Assembly: GCA_016184365.1 (NCBI GenBank)
Contig: JACPCW010000106.1
Coordinates: 1-37,551, forward strand
Origin: Candidatus Rokuibacteriota bacterium
GTDB lineage: Bacteria; Methylomirabilota; Methylomirabilia; Rokubacteriales; CSP1-6
Reading direction: 5' to 3'
DNA length: 37,551 nt
Notes under the pieces: generated by a model
Seen by the model: the letters and a program-made list of their open reading frames with translations, nothing else
The model's database searches: none
What the model was told of the DNA's origin: nothing
In this document: in pieces, positions 31,073 through 37,551 of the stretch
How positions within the stretch are numbered: position 1 is the first letter of the stretch
Layout of the letters: each line of letters opens with the position of its first letter
Made by a program: the position numbers and the translations under genes

Positions 31073-31753
31073 ATGACTGTGACCGACGACACGCGCCCGC
31101 TGAATTCCACGATCGACCGGCCCGCACCCGAGCTCATCAAGGCGTACGCGGGCCTCTCGCCGAACGAGCTGTGCGACGTGCTCGAGCTCTCGTGCGTGAT
31201 GCGCTACGAGATCCGTCCGCTCTGGCCGAACCCGCCGCGCATCGCGGGCCCGGCGTTCACGATCCGGACCGGCAAGCACGACAACCTCATGTTTCACGCC
31301 GCGATCTATCTCGCGAAGCCCGGCGACGTCATCGTCGTCGAGGCGGGCGACGACGAGATGGCGGTGGCCGGCGGCAACGTGTGCGCGATCGCGCAGCGCA
31401 ACGGCGTGGCCGGGCTCGTCGTCGACGGCGTCATCCGCGACGTGGTGGAGTCGCGCGAGCACAAGTTCCCGGTGTACGGCCGCGGCGTGTCCCCGATTCC
31501 GGCCAAGCGCGTCGGCGACGGCGGCATGAACGTGCAGATCCGGTGCGGCGGGGTCGTCGTCAATCCGGGCGACGTCGTCGTCGCGGACGAGGAAGGCATC
31601 GTCGTCGTCCCCCGCGCGCGCGCCGAAGACGTGCGGCAGAAGGCGCAGGCGAAGGTCGACGCCGACGCGAAGCTGTCGCTCGACGACTGGATGAAGCGCC
31701 ATCGCGGCGCCGTCGAGACCGCGCTGAAGGCGCGGGGCTACCGGCTGAATTGA
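31073..31753 (+). CDS. RraA/HMG-CHA aldolase family protein
   Basis: A 226-residue RraA-fold protein: RIAGPAFTIRTGKHDN, GDVIVVEAGDDEMAVAGGNV, GVAGLVVDGVIRDVVESRE (the R-D metal/substrate motif) and FPVYGRGVSPIPAKR, then GVVVNPGDVVVADEEGIVVV. Members include 4-hydroxy-4-methyl-2-oxoglutarate/4-carboxy-4-hydroxy-2-oxoadipate aldolases and regulators of RNase E; in this catabolic setting the aldolase or a related decarboxylase is likelier. Sequence 'CGGAG' touches ATG 31073; in-frame GTG 31079 has better spacing and may be the true start. It closes the cluster begun at 27488 and is followed by a palindromic element. Confidence 0.85.
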   Translation: MTVTDDTRPLNSTIDRPAPELIKAYAGLSPNELCDVLELSCVMRYEIRPLWPNPPRIAGPAFTIRTGKHDNLMFHAAIYLAKPGDVIVVEAGDDEMAVAGGNVCAIAQRNGVAGLVVDGVIRDVVESREHKFPVYGRGVSPIPAKRVGDGGMNVQIRCGGVVVNPGDVVVADEEGIVVVPRARAEDVRQKAQAKVDADAKLSLDDWMKRHRGAVETALKARGYRLN

Positions 31754-31760
31754 TCGAACT

Positions 31761-31826
31761 GGGGGCCCCGACATGGCCCCCAGACCCCCTCACGCTCGGA
31801 GCGCCCCGGGGAACCCGTGGCGCTCC
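31761..31826 (+). repeat. Two-hairpin palindromic element, copy between convergent genes
   Basis: Hairpin 1 (31761-31781) matches the 6295 and 26564 copies exactly. Hairpin 2 is GGAGCGCC (31798-31805) with GGCGCTCC (31819-31826), with an inner CGGG-GAA-CCCG. It lies after the RraA stop and before the stop of the convergent kinase gene, and may act as a two-way terminator. Confidence 0.8.
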
Positions 31827-31855
31827 TCGAAGCTGCTGTTCGACAGATCTCGTCG

Positions 31856-33712
31856 TTACGCGATCTCATCGAGCGCCTTCCGGAGCTCGACGGCGGTCTG
31901 GAACCGCTCGGCCGGGTTCTTCGCGAGGAGCCGCACGACCAGCGCGGAGAGCGGCGGCGGCACGAACTCGTTGATCGAGATCGGGGCGACGAGCGGCTCC
32001 TGCACGATCTTGGCGATCAGCGAAACGACCGTGCCGGCCGAGAACGGCAGCTGTCCCGTCAGGCACGTGTACAGCACGACGCCGACCGCGTAGAGGTCGC
32101 TCCGCGCATCGACCTGCTCGCGAAGCAGCTGCTCGGGCGCCATGTAGAACGGCGTGCCGACGACCGTGCCGATCTCCGTGATCGCGCTCGTGCCCTGCGC
32201 CAGGCGCGCCACGCCGAAGTCCATCACCTTCAGCACGCCCGCGTCGTCGAGGAGGAGATTCTGCGGCTTGATGTCGCGATGGATCACGCCGTGCTCGTGG
32301 GCCACCGCGAGCGCGTCGGCCACCTGGCGCGCGATCGCCACGGTCGACGGCACGCCGACCCAGCCGCGCGTGGCGATCAGCTTCTCGACGGTGATGCCGG
32401 CGACGTACTCCATCGTGAGGTAATGGACGCCCTGGGCTTCGCCGAAGTCGTGCGTGCGGACGACGTTCGGATGGCTGATCCGGCGCGTCAGCCGCACCTC
32501 GGTCTTGAACCGGTCGACGTGCGCGGGATCCTTGACGAGGTTCGGCTTGAGCGCCTTCAGCGCGCCCTCGTCGTCCAGCTCGCGGTCGCGCGCGCGATAC
32601 ACCGTGCCCATCGCGCCCGTGCCGACGACTTCGAGCAGCTCGTAGCGGCCGGCGAAGACGTGGCCGAGCGGCAACGCGCTCGGGTCGGCCGTCGACGCGG
32701 CTCCGGCACGGCGTCGCGCGAAGGCGCGCGCTTCCTCGATGTCGCGCCGGAGCTGGGCCACCTGCGCGCGCAACCGGTCCTCCCGCGCGCGCACTTCCGA
32801 CGCCATGCTGTCGAACACGCGCGCCAGACGGCCGAGCGCGTCGGCGCGGGCGGTCACGTCGGCGAGGCCGCCGGCCTGATAGCGGCCGGCCTCCACGTCG
32901 CTCGCGGCATCGATCACGCGATCGACGTGCCGCAGGTACTCGATCTCCGCGTTCCGCAGCCGCTTCTTTTCGAGGCTCGCGCTCACGCGCGCACGCAGCA
33001 GCACGGGATCGAACGGCTTCGGCAGGTAGTCCTCCGCGCCGCGCTCGATGCAGCGCACGACGCTCGCGGTGTCGTCCAGCGCGGAGACCATGATGACCGG
33101 GATGTCGCGCGTGGCCGGATCGGCCTTGAGCTGCTCGAGCACCGCGAACCCGTCGAGACCCGGCATCATGACGTCGAGCAGCACGAGATCGAAGCGGCGC
33201 GTCCGCGCGAGCTCGAGGGCGCGAGCGCCGTCGGCCGCGAACTCCACGTGATAGCCCTGCCGCTCGAGCCGCCGGCCGATCACGTGGCGGTTGTCGTCGT
33301 CGTCGTCGACGACCAGGATCAGTCCCGCCTCGCGGCCCGCCGCCGTCTCCGCGCTCGACGCGGCGGCGGCCGGTCGCGGCGCGGGAACGGGCGCGACGAG
33401 CAGCTCGGCCCACCGGTGGACGCGGCTCACGTCATCCAGGAACGCGGTGTCGGCGCCACCGCCCGCCACGCCGCGGAGCGCCGCGACGGCGGACACGATC
33501 CGCTCCTGCGGCTCGCGCAGCGACTGGCGGAGCGCGGTGATGCTCGCCGGCGCGACCGTCGTCGCGGACGCCGGGAGCGTCGCGTTGATCAACGCGAGCG
33601 CATCACGGCCGGATCTCACGATCGCTTCGAGCCCGGCGCGGCGATCGGCGGTCGCATCCTCGAGCAGCAGCTCGGCGACCGCTTCGACCGAGAGCGGATG
33701 CTCCTCGGGCAT
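31856..33712 (-). CDS. Receiver domain-Ser/Thr protein kinase fusion with helical N-terminal domain
   Basis: A 618-residue signalling protein. Residues 1-110 are helical and resemble a histidine-kinase DHp hairpin in spacing (AELLLEDA, SGRDALALINATL) but lack an obvious phospho-acceptor. Residues 131-245 are a response-regulator receiver (LILVVDDDDDNR, phospho-acceptor Asp180 in LLDVMMPG, Lys in LPKPF). Residues 260-335 form a HAMP-like/signalling-helix coiled coil (DALGRLARVFDSMASEVRAR). Residues 357-618 are a Hanks-type kinase: GTGAMG (364-369), Lys386, HRD 478-480 and KPQN, DFG 498-500, GTPFYMAPEQ. No membrane segment is present, so it is cytosolic. It is divergent, by 75 bases, from the Ldh operon, which it may control. 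Confidence 0.9.
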   Translation of the reverse strand: MPEEHPLSVEAVAELLLEDATADRRAGLEAIVRSGRDALALINATLPASATTVAPASITALRQSLREPQERIVSAVAALRGVAGGGADTAFLDDVSRVHRWAELLVAPVPAPRPAAAASSAETAAGREAGLILVVDDDDDNRHVIGRRLERQGYHVEFAADGARALELARTRRFDLVLLDVMMPGLDGFAVLEQLKADPATRDIPVIMVSALDDTASVVRCIERGAEDYLPKPFDPVLLRARVSASLEKKRLRNAEIEYLRHVDRVIDAASDVEAGRYQAGGLADVTARADALGRLARVFDSMASEVRAREDRLRAQVAQLRRDIEEARAFARRRAGAASTADPSALPLGHVFAGRYELLEVVGTGAMGTVYRARDRELDDEGALKALKPNLVKDPAHVDRFKTEVRLTRRISHPNVVRTHDFGEAQGVHYLTMEYVAGITVEKLIATRGWVGVPSTVAIARQVADALAVAHEHGVIHRDIKPQNLLLDDAGVLKVMDFGVARLAQGTSAITEIGTVVGTPFYMAPEQLLREQVDARSDLYAVGVVLYTCLTGQLPFSAGTVVSLIAKIVQEPLVAPISINEFVPPPLSALVVRLLAKNPAERFQTAVELRKALDEIA

Positions 33713-33787
33713 GGCGTGATCCTAGCTCAGCGGCATGTCCTGGGGTAGGCTGCCTGCGCAAGATCGCGACGACCGGGAGGTCGAACG

Positions 33788-34870
33788 ATGCGCGTTCCCG
33801 CACCGCAGATCCGCGAGCAGCTCGATACCGTGTTCGGCGCCTGGGGCATGTCCGCGGCGCACGCGGCCACCACCGCCGACATGATGGTCGAAACGGACCT
33901 CCGGGGCGTCGATTCGCACGGCATCTCGATGCTGCCGTCCTACGACAAGGAGTTCCGCGCCGGGCGCCTCAACGTGCGGCCGGTGTTCAAGACGGTGCGC
34001 GAAAACCTCGCGACCGCGCTGATCGACGCCGACGCGTCGCTCGGTCACCCGGTCTCGGTGCATGCGATGAACCTCGCGGTCGACAAGTGCCGCGACGCCG
34101 GTGTCGCGGTCGTGTCGGTCGTCAACTCGCATCACTTCGGCGCGGCGGGGTGCTACTCGCGGATCGCGGCGGATCGCGGCGTCATCGGCATGGTGACCTC
34201 CGCGACGCGCGGCGTGACGCTCGTGCCGACGTTCGCCGCCGAACCGGTCATGGGAACGAACCCGCTCGCGTTCGCGGCGCCGGCGAAGAAGAACCCGCCG
34301 TTCCAGCTCGACATGGCGACGACGACCGTCGCGGCCGGCAAGGTCAAGGTTCACAAGCTGAACCACAAGCCGGTGCCGCCAGGCTGGGTCGTCGACGGCA
34401 ACGGCGACACCGTGACCGATCCGGAGGAAGCGTTCCGCTACGTGTTCGAGCGGCCGGAGGGCGGCATCACGCCGCTCGGCGGATCACGCGAGGCCGGCGG
34501 CCACAAAGGGTACGGCCTCGCGGTGCTCGTGCACATCCTCGGCGGCACGCTGTCCGGCGCGTCGTTCTCGCCGATTCGCAACAAGACGCAGAAGCCGTCG
34601 GACCCGCACAACATCGGCCACTTCTTCCTCGCGATCGATCCGCGCGCCTTCCGGAACGACGGCGAGTTCGAGCAGGACCTCGACCAGGTGATCGACGTCC
34701 TGCATGGCGCGAAGCGCGCGGACCCGGCGCAGCCGGTGCTCGTGGCCGGCGATCCGGAAATGGCGACGCGTGCGGAGCGGCTGCGCGACGGCGTGCCGAT
34801 CCCGGACGATCTGATGGATCAGCTGCGCGCGGTCGCGAAGAGCGCCGGCGTGCCGTTCGTGCTCGCGTAA
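33788..34870 (+). CDS. Ldh-family (malate/L-lactate/ureidoglycolate) NAD(P)-dependent dehydrogenase
   Basis: A 360-residue member of the YlbC/AllD/ComC fold. The catalytic histidine is His44 in DLRGVDSHGISML. NSHHFGAAGCYS binds substrate and cofactor, and the GGHKGYGLAVLVHILGG segment is conserved. Family members oxidise 2-hydroxy acids such as malate, sulfolactate or ureidoglycolate with NAD(P)+. GGGAGG precedes ATG. The gene overlaps the downstream aldolase gene by TAATG. Together with an HpcH/HpaI aldolase it suggests handling of a 2-hydroxy/2-oxo acid, which is inference. Confidence 0.9.
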   Translation: MRVPAPQIREQLDTVFGAWGMSAAHAATTADMMVETDLRGVDSHGISMLPSYDKEFRAGRLNVRPVFKTVRENLATALIDADASLGHPVSVHAMNLAVDKCRDAGVAVVSVVNSHHFGAAGCYSRIAADRGVIGMVTSATRGVTLVPTFAAEPVMGTNPLAFAAPAKKNPPFQLDMATTTVAAGKVKVHKLNHKPVPPGWVVDGNGDTVTDPEEAFRYVFERPEGGITPLGGSREAGGHKGYGLAVLVHILGGTLSGASFSPIRNKTQKPSDPHNIGHFFLAIDPRAFRNDGEFEQDLDQVIDVLHGAKRADPAQPVLVAGDPEMATRAERLRDGVPIPDDLMDQLRAVAKSAGVPFVLA

Positions 34871-35658
34871 TGTCCGAGAACGCCTACCGCGCCCGCGCCG
34901 AGCGCGGCGACGTTCAGCTCGGCACGTGGATCACGATGATCCGCACGCCGGCGGTCCTGACGCTGCTCCGTGCCGCCGGCCTCGACTTCGCGCGCGTCGA
35001 CATGGAGCACTCGCCGTTTTCCATGGAGACGGTCGCCGACATGGCGACGCTCGCGCGCGCGCTCGACTTCCCGCTCGTCGTGCGACCGCCGGAGGGCAGC
35101 CGTGAGTGGGTCACGCGCCTGCTCGACGCGGGTGTCTGGAATCTGCACGTGCCGCAAGTCGACACGCCGGAGCAGGCCGCCGCGGTTGCGTCGTACTGCC
35201 GCTATGCGCCCGTCGGCGAGCGCGGCATGTATGGGTTCGGTCCGCACACCGAGTACCGCACGCTGCCGCCCGCGGAGCACATGGCGGCGGCGAATGCGCG
35301 CGTCCATGTGACGATCATGCTGGAGACGAAGCGCGCGTTCGATCAGCTCGACGGCATCGCGTCCGTGCCCGGCATCGACGCGCTCACGATCGGGCCGACG
35401 GATCTGGCGCAGGATCTCGGCGTGCTCGGCACGCCGAGGCAGCGCGACGTCCTCGACGAGCACCGCCGCCGGCTCGTCGACGCCGCCCGCAAGCACGGCC
35501 GCGCGGTGGCGATGCTGACCGACAGCCTCGACGGCGTGCGGCAGATGATCGCGCTCGGCGCCACGATCATCAATTACTCGTCCGACGCGGCCGTGCTGCG
35601 CTCGGGCTACGCGTCGATGGTGGCCGACATCCGCCGCACGAACCCCGCGCGTCCCTGA
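34870..35658 (+). CDS. HpcH/HpaI-family class II aldolase/citrate lyase-like protein
   Basis: A 262-residue TIM barrel. The start is YRARAERGDVQLGTWITMI; the DMEHSPFS motif (Glu46, His47) and VWNLHVPQVDTPEQ are typical of pyruvate aldolases such as HpaI and GarL. IMLETKRAFDQ supplies the metal-binding Glu and IGPTDLAQDLG closes the site. It cleaves 2-oxo-hydroxy acids to pyruvate or oxaloacetate plus an aldehyde by family knowledge. The start codon overlaps the Ldh stop (TAATG), and the end overlaps the MFS reading frame, so all three are one operon. Confidence 0.9.
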   Translation: MSENAYRARAERGDVQLGTWITMIRTPAVLTLLRAAGLDFARVDMEHSPFSMETVADMATLARALDFPLVVRPPEGSREWVTRLLDAGVWNLHVPQVDTPEQAAAVASYCRYAPVGERGMYGFGPHTEYRTLPPAEHMAAANARVHVTIMLETKRAFDQLDGIASVPGIDALTIGPTDLAQDLGVLGTPRQRDVLDEHRRRLVDAARKHGRAVAMLTDSLDGVRQMIALGATIINYSSDAAVLRSGYASMVADIRRTNPARP

Positions 35659-36869
35659 AGCTGCTTTCGCTCGCGCTGCTGCGGATCGCGGATCTCCGCC
35701 GTCTCGCGGCGGCGACGCTCCTCAATTCCGTCGGCATGATGGGCGAGGTCGTCGTCCTCGGCTGGCTCGCGCTCGAGCTGACGAACTCGCCCTTCCTCGT
35801 CGGCGTCGCCATGGGCGCGCGCGCGTTGCCGCTCTTCTTCGTCGGCGTGCCCGCCGGGGTGCTCGCCGATCAGTTTCCGCGGCATCGCCTGCTGATCGCC
35901 ACCAGCGCCGGCCAGGCGCTCACGGCCACCGCCATCGGGCTCCTCGCCGTCGCGGGCGCCGTCACGCTGACCCACCTCGTCGCGCTGACGCTCGTCGCCG
36001 GCGTCTTTCGCGGCATCGAGCACGCGGCGCGACAGAGCTACACGCACGACGTCGTCGGCGCGACGGACCTCGTCAACGGCTTCGCCGTGCTCGGCGTCGC
36101 GATGCGTCTCGGCTGGCTGGTGGGCTCGCTCGGCACCGGCGCCGTCATCGCGCGCTTCGGCGCCGGGGTCGCCTACCTCGCGGTCGCCGGCAGCTTCCTG
36201 ATCGCCGCCGTGTCGCTCGTGCGCGCGTCGGCGCCGCCGGGCACCGGCCGATCGGCGCCGACGTCGATGCGCGAGGGTGTCGGGGGCTTCGTGACGGCGA
36301 TGCGCGCCGACCGTGCGCTGCTCGTGCTCATGATCCTGACCGGCGGCGCCGAAGTGCTCGGCTTCTCGCATCAGGCGCTGCTGCCGAGCCTCGCCCGCGA
36401 CGTGCTGCACGTCGGCCCGGAAGGCCTCGGCGCGCTGAACGCCGCGCGTGCGGCCGGCGGCATTCTCGGCCTGGTCGCAGTGTCGACGGGAATGCCGGCG
36501 CGGCGCGGCGGGCCGTTCTTCCTCGCGGTGCTCGTCGTCTTCGGCGCGAGCCTGATCGTGCTCGGGCTGGCGCCGCACGTCGTCGGCCTCGGCGGCGTGC
36601 TCGCCGTCGTGCTCGTCGCCAACGCGGCGGGCGCGCTCGCGGACCTGCTGGCGCAGAGCCTCATGCAGCTCGCCGTCCCGAGCCATCTGCGCGGCCGCGC
36701 CGGCGGCGCGTGGGTCGTCGCGATCGGAGTCGCGCCGCTCGGGCAGCTGCAGATCGGCGCGCTCGCGTCACTCTTCGGCGTCACCATCGCGCTCGGCGCG
36801 AGCGGCGCCGGACTTGCGGCGCTCGCCATCGCGACGGCGCTCGCATATCCGCGTGTGCGGAGGTTGTAG
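35655..36869 (+). CDS. MFS transporter (EntS/MFS_3-like)
   Basis: About 404 residues with roughly ten to twelve hydrophobic helices: AAATLLNSVGMMGEVVVLGW, PFLVGVAMGARALPLFFVGV, GQALTATAIGLLAVAGAVTL, VFRGIEHAARQSYTHDVVG and, in the second half, VLMILTGGAEVLGFSHQALL. The motif A-like loop is PAGVLADQFPRHRLL. The layout fits small-molecule exporters of the EntS type. There is no ATG, GTG or TTG in frame before the first helix: the first ATG (35736) lies inside helix 1. The likely start is CTG at 35655 or 35661, overlapping the aldolase stop, with translation re-initiated. It may export or import the acid handled by the upstream enzymes. Confidence 0.75.
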   Translation: MKLLSLALLRIADLRRLAAATLLNSVGMMGEVVVLGWLALELTNSPFLVGVAMGARALPLFFVGVPAGVLADQFPRHRLLIATSAGQALTATAIGLLAVAGAVTLTHLVALTLVAGVFRGIEHAARQSYTHDVVGATDLVNGFAVLGVAMRLGWLVGSLGTGAVIARFGAGVAYLAVAGSFLIAAVSLVRASAPPGTGRSAPTSMREGVGGFVTAMRADRALLVLMILTGGAEVLGFSHQALLPSLARDVLHVGPEGLGALNAARAAGGILGLVAVSTGMPARRGGPFFLAVLVVFGASLIVLGLAPHVVGLGGVLAVVLVANAAGALADLLAQSLMQLAVPSHLRGRAGGAWVVAIGVAPLGQLQIGALASLFGVTIALGASGAGLAALAIATALAYPRVRRL

Positions 36870-36880
36870 TGCGCGCGCGG

Positions 36881-36886
36881 TATGCT
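36881..36886 (+). promoter_or_regulatory. Candidate -10 element (TATGCT)
   Basis: TATGCT lies 19 bases before ATG 36906, which is preceded by a GTGGAGGA ribosome binding site. It could drive the small gene separately from the MFS operon. No clear -35. Confidence 0.35.
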
Positions 36887-36905
36887 GGCCGTGGAGGACA
36901 TCCTC

Positions 36906-37202
36906 ATGAGCGAAGGCCCGAAGAGCGCATACGAGCTGGCGATGGAGCGGCTGCGCCAGAAGGATCGCGACGCCGGCGTCACCGACCGTCCGCTCACCGA
37001 AGAGCAGAAGACGAAGATCGCCGAGATCCGGAAGTTCTACGACGCGAAGTTCGCGGAGCGCGAGATCCTGCACCAGGACGCGCTCCGCAAGGCGCGCAGC
37101 CACGAGGAGGTCGCCAAGCTCGGCGAGGAGCTCACGCAGGATCGCGGCCGCTTCGAGCGCGAGCGGGATCGGAAGATCGCCGAGATCCGCGACGCTACGT
37201 GA
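36906..37202 (+). CDS. Small charged helical protein, unknown function
   Basis: A 98-residue, highly charged, probably all-helical protein (YELAMERLRQKDRDAGVTDR, PLTEEQKTKIAEIRKFYDAK, REILHQDALRKARSHEEVAK). The pattern suggests two coiled-coil helices and no membrane segment or cysteine. The start at 36906 is chosen over an ATG at 36882 because the GGAGG site fits it and the extra residues are not conserved-looking. I do not recognise the family. It is cytosolic; the downstream minus-strand frame overlaps its end by eight bases. Confidence 0.65.
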   Translation: MSEGPKSAYELAMERLRQKDRDAGVTDRPLTEEQKTKIAEIRKFYDAKFAEREILHQDALRKARSHEEVAKLGEELTQDRGRFERERDRKIAEIRDAT

Positions 37203-37335
37203 TCGGGAGGAACAGCACCAGCTCCCTCGCGCTGCGGTAGAACTCGATCCCCGGCCGGCTCGGGTCGCGCGCGAACGCCTCGGACATCCGCGCGAACGTC
37301 TTCCCGATCTCCGGCATCTGCTCCATCCAGTTCAT
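37195..37335 (-). CDS. Short reading frame, possible gene fragment
   Basis: From ATG 37335 the minus strand encodes MNWMEQMPEIGKTFARMSEA followed by FARDPSRPGIEFYRSARELV and LFLPIT. The codon use and amino-acid composition are protein-like, and the frame stays coding-like a little further upstream (AGKYARAK). It may be the C-terminal part of a longer protein whose upstream part is lost or frameshifted; 37336-37430 has no clear continuation. Function unknown. Confidence 0.35.
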   Translation of the reverse strand: MNWMEQMPEIGKTFARMSEAFARDPSRPGIEFYRSARELVLFLPIT

Positions 37336-37430
37336 CACCTTCGCGCGGGCGTACTTTCCCGCCGGACGCCGGCCCACGCGCGGACGGTTGCGAGCACTTC
37401 GGCGAGATCGTCGAGTGGCGCGCCGCGACA

Positions 37431-37551
37431 TCAGAGCGGTCGCACCGGGAGACATAGATCGCAGCGGAAGACGCCCTTCCTCGCATCCACCGCCGGATTG
37501 CCGCGGTAGAGCTCGTAGCACGCGCGATCGTCTGGCTGCCAGCCGCTCGCG
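37431..37551 (-). CDS. GyrI-like/AraC-effector domain protein, C-terminus only
   Basis: The gene runs off the right edge. The visible 39 residues read ASGWQPDDRACYELYRGNP then AVDARKGVFRCDLCLPVRPL and a stop. This W/Y-Q-P-D-D-R-x-C-x-E-L-Y-R and D-x-C-L-P-V pattern is the end of the GyrI-like small-molecule-binding domain, found alone or at the C-terminus of AraC-type regulators. Whether a DNA-binding domain is present lies outside the window. Confidence 0.65.
   Translation of the reverse strand, partial: ASGWQPDDRACYELYRGNPAVDARKGVFRCDLCLPVRPL

Overview
The window is a 37.5 kb piece of a very GC-rich, gene-dense bacterial chromosome. Short or overlapping gene junctions (ATGA, GTGA, TAATG) and frequent GTG/TTG starts are common. 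The gene content is four or more LLM-class (luciferase-like) flavin/F420 oxidoreductases, several metal-dependent amidohydrolases, a TPP enzyme, a MetE-like protein, RraA, Ldh and HpcH/HpaI families, and CoA-ester enzymes. This resembles uncultivated soil or groundwater heterotrophs such as Candidatus Rokubacteria/Methylomirabilota or Binatota. That placement is inference from gene content; there is no rRNA or other marker gene here. I saw no tRNA, rRNA, CRISPR array or complete insertion sequence.

Layout. 1-2964: a secreted beta-propeller gene with a broken 3' end, then a minus-strand module of ECF sigma factor, zinc-finger anti-sigma factor and secreted trypsin-like protease. 3000-3900: gene debris, with a decayed M24 peptidase abutting a transposase fragment. 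3979-6348: LLM oxidoreductase, methyltransferase and PPOX protein (operon). 6362-9828: LLM oxidoreductase, aldo/keto reductase, a wrecked EamA transporter, SDR and a shortened NIPSNAP protein. 9909-14906: DUF6282-like hydrolase, CinA-like protein, CMD-family protein, a large inverted repeat, amidohydrolase and LLM oxidoreductase. 14912-15641: nucleotidyltransferase plus small partner. 15786-17441: TPP enzyme. 17469-20268: membrane protein, alpha/beta hydrolase and propeller (operon). 20515-21387: TauD-like dioxygenase. 21452-21985: hicBA and recombinase debris. 22002-25333: acyl-CoA dehydrogenase-like and enoyl-CoA hydratase genes, LLM oxidoreductase, RRM protein. 25483-31753: PLP aminotransferase and PIG-L deacetylase facing a MetE-like, amidohydrolase, metallo-beta-lactamase-fold and RraA cluster. 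31856-36869: a receiver-Ser/Thr kinase fusion divergent from an Ldh, HpcH/HpaI aldolase and MFS operon. The end holds a small charged protein and the C-terminus of a GyrI-like protein.

Two features are not explained by ordinary gene content. (1) A family of short two-hairpin palindromic elements occurs at six gene junctions (6295, 21398, 26564, 28651, 30021 and 31761). In three of them the downstream reading frame is open straight through the element to an ATGA/GTGA overlap with the upstream gene, and in two of these the ATG of the downstream gene lies in a hairpin loop. A separate inverted repeat of about 240 bp lies at 12835-13073. (2) Several non-essential genes carry internal deletions that join distant parts of a family fold (M24, EamA, NIPSNAP, HicB/HicA, probably propeller/PKD), while neighbouring genes look intact.
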